Shown here: positions 24,201-31,365 of the stretch, in pieces
Layout of the letters: each line of letters starts with the position of its first letter
How positions within the stretch are numbered: the stretch's first letter is position 1
Assembly (NCBI GenBank): GCA_002352105.1
Contig: DEHV01000010.1
Location: 10,525-43,354, forward strand
DNA length: 32,830 nt
Reading direction: 5' to 3'
Origin: Chitinophagaceae bacterium UBA2791
Lineage (GTDB): Bacteria > Bacteroidota > Bacteroidia > Chitinophagales > Chitinophagaceae
Notes under the pieces: generated by a model
Told to the model about the DNA's origin: nothing
The model's database searches: none
Seen by the model: only the letters and a program-made list of their open reading frames with translations
Position numbers and translations under genes: made by a program

Positions 24201-25519
24201 GCGTATTGGGGATGAACTTTAAATCCATGGCGCCCGGGATCGCCTATGTATTCGGCCGCCAGCCGGACACTTCCTTTATCAATCACCTGGCGGCAAAAGG
24301 GCTGGTGACCGGGGATCCTAATTTCAATTTCCAGAACCGGCAGGATTATAGTCAAAGGCTGACCGTTAACGCGCAGCTGATGCCGATCCGCGATCTTACC
24401 ATCGATCTTACCATGGAAAAAACATTTGGCAAAGTGTACAGCGAGTTGTTTAAAGACACTACTGCCAATGGGTATAGCGGGCAGTTTGCCCGGCTAAACC
24501 CATATACCGAAGGAAGTTTCGACGTCAGCTATATTTCTTATCAGACCCTGTTCAAAAAGGTCCATCCCAACCAGGTCTCTGAAACCTTCCTGAAGTTCCA
24601 GGATTACCGCCAGATCATTTCCAGGAGGTTGAGCCAGGATAACAAATATTCCGGGGGCGTTCAAAATGCCGACGGTTATTATAAGGGGTATGGCCGTTAT
24701 GCCCAGGAAGTGCTGCTGCCTGCTTTCATCGCCGCTTATACCGGAAAGGATCCGAATACGATATCGCTGATGAAGAACAGCAATCCCAGTATCCGGTCGA
24801 ATCCCTTCTCCGGCATCCTGCCCCGGCCCAACTGGAGGATCACCTATAATGGATTGTCGAGGCTGAAAGGAATGGAGAAAATATTTTCCAGCTTTACGAT
24901 AACGCATGGGTATAGCAGTCGCCTGAGCATGAACAGGTTCGAATCGGCGTTGCTGTTCCAGGACCAGGATCGCGTGAACTACCCCGGTTTTATTGATACG
25001 CTTACCGGTAATTTTATTCCCTATTTCCTGGTGCCGAACGTTACCATCAGCGAACAGTTTTCACCAATGATCAACTTAGACATGCAGTTGGTAAACCAGC
25101 TGAATACGCGGGTGGAATTTTCAAAATCCCGGCAGCTGAGCCTGAGCCTTATCGACTTCCAGCTAAGCGAGGCCAGGACCACAGAGTTCAGAGTGGGCAT
25201 GGGGTTAAGAAAGCGCGGCGCTTTTTCGTTCATCAAGTGGAAGGGCAAGCCGCTGGAAAATGATGCTGCTTTTAATTTCGATTTTGGCATACGGGATAAT
25301 TCAACGGCCAATAGCCGCCTCGATCAGACCCAGGTATTGCCTACAGCCGGCAGCCGGGAGATCACCATCAATCCTTCAATAGATTATGTGATCAGCAACC
25401 GGGTTAATATCAAACTTTATTTCGATCAGAGAAGGGTGGAACCCAAGATCTCAACGGCTCCGCCGATAACCAATACGCGTGCGGGAGTGGAGATCCGTCT
25501 ATCCCTCGCGCAGCTATAA
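18284..25519 (+). CDS. sprA: Type IX secretion outer-membrane translocon SprA (Sov homologue)
   Basis: SprA forms the giant beta-barrel pore through which T9SS cargo leaves the outer membrane. The 2,411 residues match the usual size of about 2,400. The signal peptide (FFLRATVLLTAAIMIL, cleavage probably after ARA) is followed by long Tyr/Asn/Gly-rich barrel repeats. These include QGDINLIAGYQGQNIKNP near residue 180, FEGSRNAIDLRFPLVSWGL near 865 and the C-terminal GVEIRLSLAQL strand. The only start compatible with an in-frame TGA at 18272-18274 is TTG 18284, preceded by AGGA at 18274-18277; no in-frame ATG gives an intact signal peptide. A lysine run (1924-1928) sits on an A-rich tract. The sequence ILSAC in the signal could be mistaken for a lipobox, but the SprA family is not known to be lipidated. 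It converges with a small gene nine bases after its stop. Confidence 0.96.
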   Translation: MVRKFTFFLRATVLLTAAIMILSACLHTARAQQPNADTSSSGGARLPDSVMLRQTDSLPFTDSLKFPINDRRGDRLSAQQNNPFDLKEPANIRDSIVYDPETKQYYIIEKVGSFYYRKPTYLSFEEFMRLQSKKDENDYFRKRADMLSSLNRKLERPKFQITDNLFNRIFGNGKVEIRPQGDINLIAGYQGQNIKNPALPERARRNGGFDFDMNANLNVIGNIGDKLKLPISYNTLANFDFENQLKLDYTGTDDEIIKRIEAGNVSFSSKGSLIPGAQSLFGLKTQLQFGKLFVTGVLANQRAQRQSMGVQGGSASAYFEFKANDYEENRHFLLAQYFRNNYNRAMKDLPVVNSQVQILRIEAWVTNRNGSTTSTRDVVGLMNLGESDPYNPNNNPNLAPYLPPQNGLPDNDANIMYRNIINDPNSRNASAITSKLSSMGFRAVQDFEKTFARQLSPSDFYYNPQIGFISLTQPLQPDEILAVAFQYSYNGKIYQVGEFSQDAPPDTTAGQGGNQKILFLKLLKATSQRTNLPLWDLMMKNVYSLKSKDGSYLSSIQSDDFKLNILYEEPSLGQKRFLPEGDKTGTPLLSLLNLDRLNTRSDPLPDGVFDYLEGFTVLSSQARIIFPLLEPFGKDLDSVAFASSPQDIKDKYVYYPLYDTIKEIAKTYANLDRYIISGTAKGQSTSEIQLGAFNVPPGSVTVSAGGQILREDIDYVIDYNLGTVKILNAGIISSGVPVNVQYENNAGFGIQQRNFLGVRLDYIAKSTAKEGLTLGASMVRLGERPFFTKTAYNEDPIKNTVYGLDFSYRTESPRLTRWLDKLPFYNTTEMSTITAYGEGAVLKPGHPPQIGKGSSGLIFIDDFEGSRNAIDLRFPLVSWGLASTPAGNGLFPEADQIDTLSYGFNRAKLAWYNIEPVLQDRRNNNNPIDDDLLANPSVRQVKVTEIYPNRTPDFGQAQLITFDMAYYPSDIGPYNYDTRPGSVSADGKLLNPKTRWGGIMRGLDQVDFETGNVEFIEFWLQDPFLNNPSSTGGQLYFNLGNVSEDVLRDGKRFFENGISGAVTKAQEDSSTVWGKTPANPIQVTRAFSNDPADRALQDAGFDGLDDEAEARKFSDYLNQLRISFGENSKIYQDALRDPSRDNFRNYRDPSFTNRDGILERYKNINSPQGNSPVASAGDQFVSAFTLYPDQEEFNGDNTLNELEEYFQYKVELKTEELNEVGKNFITDVRSFTPSGGAPEKWYLFRIPIAEYEQKVGNIPDFKSIRFIRMFLSGFEDSVVLRFAKLELVRNQWRRFNYELDTTGQYKLIPANAPAVFNQLAVNIEENNSRSPIPYKTPPNVIRQQQLSNNNVNLLLNEQSLSMQICNMNRGDIRGVFKTMNLDLRQYGKLMAYTHLESGGSFDDLQDNEMYSVVRLGNDLINNFYEIRIPLKKTRWGATAEADIWPAMNDLDLDLQQLIALKVERNRSVPPTQYYRKMEADGKELSILGNPNLGEVRIIFLGIENRNRDNACVEAWFNELRLGNINEKGGWAALGRVDIKLADLGTLYLSGGARSKGFGSIEQRVNERSREDVKQFDLATNLELGRLLPEKAGMTIPFYGGISQTISAPEYDPYDLDVTLKDKLNGALANERDSIRENAIDIKTITTFNFTNVKKNNTNGKKPKLWSVENIDVSYSYYKEEQHNPLIENNEVVRHRAGLGYNYMATPNYIEPLKKTVKSPSHWLDLIKEINFNPLPSLLGFRADVNRQFGSYRPRNVGGAKLGLPETYDKYFTFDRLYNLRWDLTRSLNIDFSAINKAWVDEDSGRLDQKERKTMMDNFWHGGRTISYQQTANASYILPTAKFPALDWTSVRASYIASYNWLAASMIARSMGNTLANEQQKNITGEFDFNRLYGKSRWLRALEETGPAASPQGPNATDTTSAKGKKKKKDKSEPIELSEGVKFAGRILTSLKRISVNYTENATASIYGYTDSARVLGMNFKSMAPGIAYVFGRQPDTSFINHLAAKGLVTGDPNFNFQNRQDYSQRLTVNAQLMPIRDLTIDLTMEKTFGKVYSELFKDTTANGYSGQFARLNPYTEGSFDVSYISYQTLFKKVHPNQVSETFLKFQDYRQIISRRLSQDNKYSGGVQNADGYYKGYGRYAQEVLLPAFIAAYTGKDPNTISLMKNSNPSIRSNPFSGILPRPNWRITYNGLSRLKGMEKIFSSFTITHGYSSRLSMNRFESALLFQDQDRVNYPGFIDTLTGNFIPYFLVPNVTISEQFSPMINLDMQLVNQLNTRVEFSKSRQLSLSLIDFQLSEARTTEFRVGMGLRKRGAFSFIKWKGKPLENDAAFNFDFGIRDNSTANSRLDQTQVLPTAGSREITINPSIDYVISNRVNIKLYFDQRRVEPKISTAPPITNTRAGVEIRLSLAQL
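24053..24067 (+). other. A-rich slippery tract inside sprA
   Basis: A8-G-A6 encodes Lys1924-Lys1928. In the reading frame it contains A AAA AAG, the heptamer type of the dnaX -1 frameshift site. A -1 shift would add about eight residues and end at a TGA. Whether slippage occurs here is unknown. Confidence 0.4.
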
Positions 25520-25528
25520 GAAGGACCC

Positions 25529-26011
25529 TCAGGATTCTTTCCGCATCAGCAACACATATCCGCAGAGCTTCTTTTTCTTTTTATTAACCTGCACAGGTTT
25601 GATCATGTGGTATTCCGAGAATTTCGGCACATAGCTGTAGCTGATGATGTTTCCATCAATATCGCCCCACATGTTTTTTTTGTACACTACTTCTTTTTCA
25701 CTATAGTCGTACATACGCACTTCATACAGCTTGGAACTGGGATCGCCGATAAAAACAAACTGGTATAATGTTCCCTGCGTCATGGGCAATACGATAGGCA
25801 TTTCGTACTCGCTTTCCATGGTCATCGAAGCTTCGCGCAGAACGGCGAATCCCTGGGCGCCATAAAATTGCTTGAGGCTGTCTACCGTTTGCAGGTAAGG
25901 ATTTCCATCACAGCTTTGCGGTCTTATAACCTCTTCCTGAGCAGATAAGAAATACGGGAACGATAAGGTCAGGAGGGGGATGAAGAGATAGTAAAGGGTA
26001 GTTTTGTTCAT
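25529..26011 (-). CDS. Small secreted protein of unknown function
   Basis: I do not recognise a family for this protein. ATG 26011 gives 160 residues with a clear signal peptide (MNKTTLYYLFIPLLTLSFPY, cleavage after LSA before QEE); the ATG at 26035 would only add a polar N-terminal stretch. The mature part carries a single pair of cysteines (in QSCDG and KLCGY), the acidic MESEYEMPIVLPM and many Tyr/Met residues. A lysine-rich patch (VNKKKKKLCG) sits close to the C-terminus. It converges on sprA with nine bases between stops. Position next to sprA does not by itself prove a T9SS role. A weak -7-like box (TACCTTTC on the minus strand, 26053-26046) lies 35 bases upstream. Confidence 0.7.
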   Translation of the reverse strand: MNKTTLYYLFIPLLTLSFPYFLSAQEEVIRPQSCDGNPYLQTVDSLKQFYGAQGFAVLREASMTMESEYEMPIVLPMTQGTLYQFVFIGDPSSKLYEVRMYDYSEKEVVYKKNMWGDIDGNIISYSYVPKFSEYHMIKPVQVNKKKKKLCGYVLLMRKES

Positions 26012-26089
26012 ATCAACACAATTATTACGCATCACAGGTTAGTAAGAAAGGTAGCTGGCTTAAAATATTTAAATCGGGTTTAAATACGA

Positions 26090-26365
26090 GTATCTCTTAA
26101 AGAGAGCCGCGCCTTACCTACAAATAACGCCGGGAAAAGTTTATTTCTTGTTCAGGCAAAAAAGAATTTGCCGGGGCCGGGGCGTTATTGCAGGCAGACA
26201 AGGCTTTCTGCGTATTTTCCCAAATCCGGAACCGATTCCTGCAATTAAAGCTGCTGCTTATACAATTGACCTGGTTATTAGATTCGGGTTAAAGTTGCAC
26301 ATCAATAAATGATGCGTTGCGTTAGACGTTGTCTCTCAATACAGCAGTTGTTTCGGGGATTGATA
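26090..26365 (-). ncRNA. Candidate structured RNA or long 5' leader
   Basis: Downstream of a perfect TAnnTTTG box (minus strand) there is no start codon of a credible gene for about 350 bases. Within this stretch AATAACGCC (26123-26131) and GGCGTTATT (26181-26189) are exact 9-base reverse complements. They enclose a second exact pair, GGCAAA (26155-26160) and TTTGCC (26167-26172), with a 6-base loop. This nested layout suggests a folded transcript, either a small RNA or the leader of the secreted-protein gene at 26011. It does not resemble tmRNA, 6S, SRP or RNase P RNA in any motif I can recall. There is no clear terminator. The structure is seen; that it is transcribed is inference. Confidence 0.3.
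26093..26105. repeat. 13-base palindrome
   Basis: TCTCTT-A-AAGAGA is a perfect palindrome around one central base, 82 bases upstream of the small secreted-protein start. Such symmetric short sites are typical of dimeric regulator operators, but no regulator gene is near. It may be chance in this AT-rich part. Confidence 0.35.
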
Positions 26366-26367
26366 CG

Positions 26368-26375
26368 CAAAGGTA
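26368..26375 (-). promoter_or_regulatory. TAnnTTTG -7 promoter box without an adjacent gene
   Basis: The minus strand reads TACCTTTG followed by CG, identical to the box in front of the PTPS genes. The first downstream gene start on that strand is at 26011, about 350 bases away. No TTG is at the usual -33 distance; one lies only 12 bases upstream. Confidence 0.5.
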
Positions 26376-26490
26376 AGCAGAAGAAAACAAATTTGTATTT
26401 TTTACAGGGCGAGGGCTGAGATTCAGTTGATTTGAGCGCGCCATCTGGTTTGGGATAAAGCCCCATGAGATTGCCGCCAGGCTATTGCGT

Positions 26491-29133
26491 TTATCGTATC
26501 AGGGTAGCGGTTCCCTTTTTAAATATCTTTTTCCCCGTGAAATCTGTGCCGCTGATCATCCATACATAGGAGCCGCTTGCCTGTAAAACGCCGTTAACGG
26601 TACCATCCCATCCTTCTCCTATCTGCTTGGTTTGAAATACCAGTTGCCCCCAACGGTTAAAAACCCTGAAAAAATCCATAGAAGCCAGTCCCACCGGTTT
26701 GGGACGGAGCAGGTTGTTTTTACCTCCCGGCACAAAGGCATTGGGCACAAAAATATCCGGTACGGTCTGGAACACCTGTACATTAATTGTGTCCAGGTCA
26801 TAGCACCCTTCGGCAGTAAAGGCGCGCATCACATACTGCTTGTTCTCATTAATTAAGGCTATGGGGTTAGGGATGGAAGCGAAGTTCAGCCCGATGGCAG
26901 GGGTCCATTCAAAAAAATCAGCCCCGGACCCGTTTAACTGGAGCGGCTGTCCCTTTACGATGGTGGTATCATTTCCCGCATTCGCGATGATTTCCGGTCT
27001 AACCGTGACCAGAACCTGGTCTGTTCCCGGTTTGGGACAACCTAGGGTGTCATAAGCGTACAAGGTGTATGTGGTCGTTCTGTTTGAAAAAGAATAAGGC
27101 GTTAGGGTACTGGCATTGCCGAGGGTGGAGAGCGGTTCCCACCGGAAGCTGGACCCGTCCGTAGATCCGCGGAGAATGGCGGTATCCAGGTAACATATCG
27201 TAGTGTCATTTCCGGCATTGGCTACAGGGTAAGGAACCGTACGCACTTGCAGTTCATCTTCAGCGTGGCATTTGCCAATACGCGCAATAACGTGGTAGCG
27301 GGTGGTTCCCAAAGGAACGGATATTGCGTTCCGGCTCGTCGGGTCGATAATGGGCGCAGAAGGGTTTGCGGTCCAGGTATACTGCAGTCCGTTTCCGGAA
27401 GGCGAAAAACGAATGCTGTCGGTTGCGCAGATGGTCGTATCTGCTCCGGCGTTAAGCGTTACTTCTGATACCACGTTCACCCGGATATTTTCCGTGGCTA
27501 CGCAGGTCCGGTCGGTCAGCGCTACTGTATAGGTTGTAGTGGTCTTAGGAAATACCAGCGGGGAGGCGGTGTTTTCTCCGAACATATTCGACTGAGGCGA
27601 CCAGGAAAAAACGCCTGTTCCGCTTGCCTGAAGCTGCAGGGTATCAATATCGCAGATCAGCGTATCGGTAAAGGGGACGAAGAGATCAGGCTTATCTGTT
27701 ACTTTTACGGTGAAAGGCACCGTATCCCGGCATCCCTTGTCCGAGGCTACGATCAGTCTGACGTTTTTCGTTCCCAGGGAATTATACGTCCATTTAGGGT
27801 TTTTAAGACTGCTGGTATCGTCGTTCGTGGTTTCATCGCCAAAATCCCATTTCCATTCGGCGGCGGCCCCATACCGGCTTTTGGTGGTATCCGTAAACGA
27901 AAACGGCGAATACAGGCAGGAGCCATCCGCTGTAAAACCAGGATAAAAGCCGGGATAGACCCTGGCCAGCGTCGAGGTAGAGTCCACGCATTGTCCGGCC
28001 AATACTACTTTCAATTTCACGGTATATGTGCCGGAGTCGGCATATTGATGCTGGATCTGGCCCGCCGGATGCGTGGTGGTTTGGGGCTCGCTGCCATCGC
28101 CAAAATCCCAGGTATACACGGAGCCGGTGGGATTCACTTGCCGGTTCCTGAATGTCACTTCCAGGCTATCGCAATAAGAATAGTCGGGGTTCAGGCTTGC
28201 CCTCAACGGGTTACAATCCGAGACCTTAATGTGAATGTCCTTTCTGTGGGTATTGATCAAAACGCCGTTGCGGTATTCATCCACACAGGCGGTCACTACA
28301 AACTGCCCAAGCGTATTGGGCGCCACGCCGGTGATGATGCCGGTCTTTGAGTTGATGGAGATATTGACGCCCAATGGCTGCTCTCCGGAGTAGGGCGCGC
28401 TATAGGGAATAGAATGATATGGCGGTCTCGCGGCAGGATTAGGGCTGGTGCAATTCAGGCAGGTGTTCCCATTGCCGGGCCCTCCCCCGACATAAGCGTT
28501 GCATAACTGGTATACCAGCGAGTCGCCTTCGGGGTCAACCGCGGAAAAATCAAATACAAAATTTGAGCCCACGCAGATAGCTACTGCATCCTGCGTATTG
28601 TAGAGCGGGCTGGAATTTTTGGGAGCGTTGGGCAGGGTATTTTTCCCGGGGATCTGGCATAAATAGGTGGCGCCATAATCGTCGCTTGGCGCAACCATGT
28701 TTTTAATGTTCTCAATGCGGCAACATCTTTGGAAAGAGAGAATATATCCCTCGTCGGTGTCTGGCAGTTCTATTGTTGTTTCAAAATACCGTAACCGGTA
28801 ACAGACGTCCAGCGGGGGGTTGGTGATGCAGGGGTTGGAGTTAGGCTCGTACCGGATAAACTCTTCCTTCACCATATTGGCCGTCCGGACAAAGCCATAC
28901 TGCGCATTGTCGGGCAGGGTGAATATGGTGATGGGAACCTGCTCTTCCAATTGTCCCTCGGCATTCTGGCTACAGTCGATATATAGTTTCAGGGTTACCA
29001 GGTATTTGGAGGAATTTGCTCTGGACCCATTCCCCAGGTATTTATAGAACAGTTCTCCCCCGCGGATATGCGCGGCAGATAAGGGAAGAATGAATACGCC
29101 GAAAATGACGAGTATACAAAATAATTTTTTCAT
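26491..29133 (-). CDS. PKD-repeat surface protein with type-B T9SS C-terminal sorting domain
   Basis: This 880-residue exported protein is probably T9SS cargo. A signal peptide (MKKLFCILVIFGVFILPLSA) is followed by an N-terminal domain starting AHIRGGELFYKYLG, often seen in large Bacteroidota surface proteins. A calcium-binding-like SAVDPEGDSLVYQLC lies near residue 215. Two PKD domains are marked by YTWDFGDGSEP and WKWDFGDETT (about 340 and 430). Three Ig-like repeats share the motif AGADTTI or AGNDTTI (about 565-760). The C-terminal 90 residues (DIFVPNAFVPGG, FRVFNRWGQLVFQT, WDGTVNG, GSYVWMI) match the CHU_C/type-B sorting domain that is exported through SprA. It starts 12 bases after the hydrolase stop, so these genes are likely co-transcribed. 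No enzymatic domain is visible; adhesion or structural roles are likely. Confidence 0.9.
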   Translation of the reverse strand: MKKLFCILVIFGVFILPLSAAHIRGGELFYKYLGNGSRANSSKYLVTLKLYIDCSQNAEGQLEEQVPITIFTLPDNAQYGFVRTANMVKEEFIRYEPNSNPCITNPPLDVCYRLRYFETTIELPDTDEGYILSFQRCCRIENIKNMVAPSDDYGATYLCQIPGKNTLPNAPKNSSPLYNTQDAVAICVGSNFVFDFSAVDPEGDSLVYQLCNAYVGGGPGNGNTCLNCTSPNPAARPPYHSIPYSAPYSGEQPLGVNISINSKTGIITGVAPNTLGQFVVTACVDEYRNGVLINTHRKDIHIKVSDCNPLRASLNPDYSYCDSLEVTFRNRQVNPTGSVYTWDFGDGSEPQTTTHPAGQIQHQYADSGTYTVKLKVVLAGQCVDSTSTLARVYPGFYPGFTADGSCLYSPFSFTDTTKSRYGAAAEWKWDFGDETTNDDTSSLKNPKWTYNSLGTKNVRLIVASDKGCRDTVPFTVKVTDKPDLFVPFTDTLICDIDTLQLQASGTGVFSWSPQSNMFGENTASPLVFPKTTTTYTVALTDRTCVATENIRVNVVSEVTLNAGADTTICATDSIRFSPSGNGLQYTWTANPSAPIIDPTSRNAISVPLGTTRYHVIARIGKCHAEDELQVRTVPYPVANAGNDTTICYLDTAILRGSTDGSSFRWEPLSTLGNASTLTPYSFSNRTTTYTLYAYDTLGCPKPGTDQVLVTVRPEIIANAGNDTTIVKGQPLQLNGSGADFFEWTPAIGLNFASIPNPIALINENKQYVMRAFTAEGCYDLDTINVQVFQTVPDIFVPNAFVPGGKNNLLRPKPVGLASMDFFRVFNRWGQLVFQTKQIGEGWDGTVNGVLQASGSYVWMISGTDFTGKKIFKKGTATLIR

Positions 29134-29145
29134 TAAATATATCTG

Positions 29146-29973
29146 CTACATGTACGGTGTGGGGCGATCAATTGATTCGTCGTAGGAAAGGAATCTGTCT
29201 ATTGCTGCAGAACAAAATTCAGGTTCTTCAAGCATGCCCATATGACCTGATTGGACGCAGACGTAAATGTAAGACAATTCCGGTATTTTACATAGTTTCA
29301 GCGATTGTTCCAATGGAATAAGGGCGTCGTGCTCGCCCGCGATGAACAGTACGGGCCCGGCGAATTTTTTCAGTACGCCGGTCCGTTCCGGCCTGTCGAT
29401 CATTGCCTCAGTATACCGGACAAGAGAGGAGGCCTGGAAGTCTGAATGCCTGGCGATCAGGTCGTTGACCACGTCGGGGTGGCTGGCTTTAAACCCGGCG
29501 GAGAAGAAACCGGGAATGGCCTGTGAAAGGTATTTGGCTGCGCCGAACGTATTAATAAATGCGATATTCTTCTTTCTGCTATTGATTTTCGCTTCATCGT
29601 CCGCGTAAGCCGTGGAATGGACAAGGCCAAATGACTTCAGCCTGTCGGCATATTTCTCAGCGAACGCCAGCGTAATATAGCCTCCCATGCTATGGCCAAT
29701 GAGCGAACAAGAGCTTATATTCTCATTTTCAATGATAAGCAGGAGGTTGTCGGCCAGCATTTCGATGGATAAGGGCGCATCGTGGCGGACCGATCGCCCG
29801 CTTCCCGGCAGATCGGGTACGATCAGGCGGTATTTTTTTTCCAGGTAGGCTGCCTGTTTCTCCCATATCGCGCCGTCCGTTCCGAATCCATGAAGCAACA
29901 CGACGGGTTTTCCCTCTCCGTAAACGCGATAATAAAGCGCTCCCCAATCAGTTTCCAGCGTGTTTTCCCTCAT
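29146..29973 (-). CDS. Alpha/beta hydrolase
   Basis: This 275-residue alpha/beta-hydrolase-fold enzyme has a complete apparent triad: Ser95 in the nucleophile elbow IGHSMGGY, Asp216 in AGEHDALIP and His244 in QSGHMGM. The oxyanion-hole motif is LLHGFGTDG, at 27-35. It has no signal peptide, so it is cytoplasmic; the substrate (ester, lactone or thioester) cannot be deduced. The N-terminal MRENTLETDWGALYYRVYG and the central cap segment (about 130-190) fit the general lipase/esterase/haloalkane-dehalogenase-like group. Its first 26 bases overlap the end of the DUF4105 gene and it ends 12 bases before the PKD protein, so the three form a tight unit. Confidence 0.92.
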   Translation of the reverse strand: MRENTLETDWGALYYRVYGEGKPVVLLHGFGTDGAIWEKQAAYLEKKYRLIVPDLPGSGRSVRHDAPLSIEMLADNLLLIIENENISSCSLIGHSMGGYITLAFAEKYADRLKSFGLVHSTAYADDEAKINSRKKNIAFINTFGAAKYLSQAIPGFFSAGFKASHPDVVNDLIARHSDFQASSLVRYTEAMIDRPERTGVLKKFAGPVLFIAGEHDALIPLEQSLKLCKIPELSYIYVCVQSGHMGMLEEPEFCSAAIDRFLSYDESIDRPTPYM

Positions 29974-31159
29974 ATATTCCCTTTTTGCTTGTTCCTGTTT
30001 TGCTGAATCGCTCGTAACTTCTTATTCCGGCCAGAGCGACTATCGGTAAAAAAGCGGGGTTCATGCCTTGCGGCAATAACGCCCAGGCAAAGATCAGAAA
30101 GAGGTAAAATACGCAGAAACTGCCGAAATAAAGACGCGTGAACCTATTTTTTCGAAAGGGCATCAGCGCGACCGGGAGATGAAGCGGGAAAGCCCATAAA
30201 AGGTTATAGTTGTTAGCGCAGAGCGCATGATCGGTGCCGAACCACATAAACAGCAGCAGGCACCCGATGGCGCCAAGCGCAAAAAAGAAGACATGATCAA
30301 ACGCATTCAGCGCAGCGGCTATTTTGGGGGATCTCAGGTATCGCAGGGAGAAGATGACCAGAAGCAATAACAGCGCGGTTATGCCGGGCTGTATCCAGGA
30401 GCGGCTGCCAGCCGGGATGACGCTTGCCTGAAGGATAGTGTTTTTTGTGGCTACTGCCGGTTGGTTATTAATGTGCGCGCTGTCGAAGCCCTTCATCAGG
30501 TAGTCCGGTAAAAACATGGCTTCTTCATTTTTTACCTTTCTGTCCATCCGGCTTCCCAGTAAAAGATCAATGCCCAGCTTACTCCAGTATTGTCCGCCTT
30601 TGTCGAGGTATTCGTGAATAAGATTACGAAAGCTGGGCGCATCCGGCGGCAGTATATTGCCGAATAAGATGCCCGGAGCGCCATTGGCTTCCGTTATATC
30701 TCTTATGCGGGTAGAACAATTATCGAATAAAAAATCATAACGGTAATATTTATGCGCATCTGTCGCGTTGCGTTGCAGCGCGGCATAAAGACGCTGCTTC
30801 TCTTCGCAATTCAGCGCCAGGTTCTGTTCGATAACGCTGCGGTTAAAAACCTGGTATTCGTACATAAAATCGCGGAACCCGCTGACGGAAAGATAGTATT
30901 GCAGCCGATCTCCCCCCAGCACGAAGTTGTAATAAAAATCTTCGTCAAATTCAAAGGTGCCGTAATTATAAACGATATCCGTATGCGCGAGATTGTCAAC
31001 CACCCGGATGGCGCTATGCCCGAAGAGGGAGTAGAGCTCTTCCCCCGGGCTGCAGGTCAGCAAGCTGATGCGCAGCTGACAGGAATCGGTCTGCGAGAAA
31101 ACTGCGGGGGAAAAAAAACAACCGGCTAACCAGAAAAGAAAACATTTAAATAATCTCAT
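29948..31159 (-). CDS. DUF4105 (Lnb N-terminal-like) membrane protein
   Basis: This 403-residue membrane protein has a signal peptide (MRLFKCFLFWLAGCFFSPAVFS) and a periplasmic domain of the DUF4105/Lnb-N type. The domain shows SLFGHSAIRVVD (about 45-56), YNYGTFEF and FLFDNCSTRIRD (about 145-156). The conserved His and Cys in GHSA and DNCS recall papain/NlpC-like folds, but no activity is established to my knowledge. About five hydrophobic segments follow from residue 255 (GITALLLLLVIFSLRYL, VFFFALGAIGCLLLFMWFG and others). I prefer ATG 31159; six bases upstream a TTG is also possible. No matching promoter box was found. It precedes and overlaps the hydrolase gene. Confidence 0.88.
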   Translation of the reverse strand: MRLFKCFLFWLAGCFFSPAVFSQTDSCQLRISLLTCSPGEELYSLFGHSAIRVVDNLAHTDIVYNYGTFEFDEDFYYNFVLGGDRLQYYLSVSGFRDFMYEYQVFNRSVIEQNLALNCEEKQRLYAALQRNATDAHKYYRYDFLFDNCSTRIRDITEANGAPGILFGNILPPDAPSFRNLIHEYLDKGGQYWSKLGIDLLLGSRMDRKVKNEEAMFLPDYLMKGFDSAHINNQPAVATKNTILQASVIPAGSRSWIQPGITALLLLLVIFSLRYLRSPKIAAALNAFDHVFFFALGAIGCLLLFMWFGTDHALCANNYNLLWAFPLHLPVALMPFRKNRFTRLYFGSFCVFYLFLIFAWALLPQGMNPAFLPIVALAGIRSYERFSKTGTSKKGIYEGKHAGN

Positions 31160-31365
31160 ATACAATAAAGGCTGCGCTTATCGCATGAAGATAACTATTC
31201 TTAGATATTCTTTCCCTTGCTTGTTCGGTCCTGGCCTTTGTTTCTTATGCATATGCGCGCTGTTCGCTGCAAAAGCGGCAGAAAGCGGATCTCTTCCAGC
31301 CTGATCTTGTATTTATTAAGCCATTTCGCATAAGGCTTTTTAGAACAGATCTGTTTTTTCAGCCG

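Larger units (their letters stand above)
26036..26490. other. 455-base intergenic region with promoter box and inverted repeats
   Basis: This is the longest gene-free stretch in the window. It contains a full-match minus-strand -7 box (26368-26375), a nested pair of inverted repeats (26123-26189), a 13-base palindrome (26093-26105) and the weak box near 26050. No open frame with a plausible start and protein-like composition was found. Confidence 0.6.

Noticed and set aside
31313..31345. AAGCC/GGCTT inverted repeat after guaB as a guaB terminator
   Set aside because: On the minus strand the 5-bp stem is followed by AATAAAT and not a T-run; a T-run follows only on the plus strand, where there is no gene to end.
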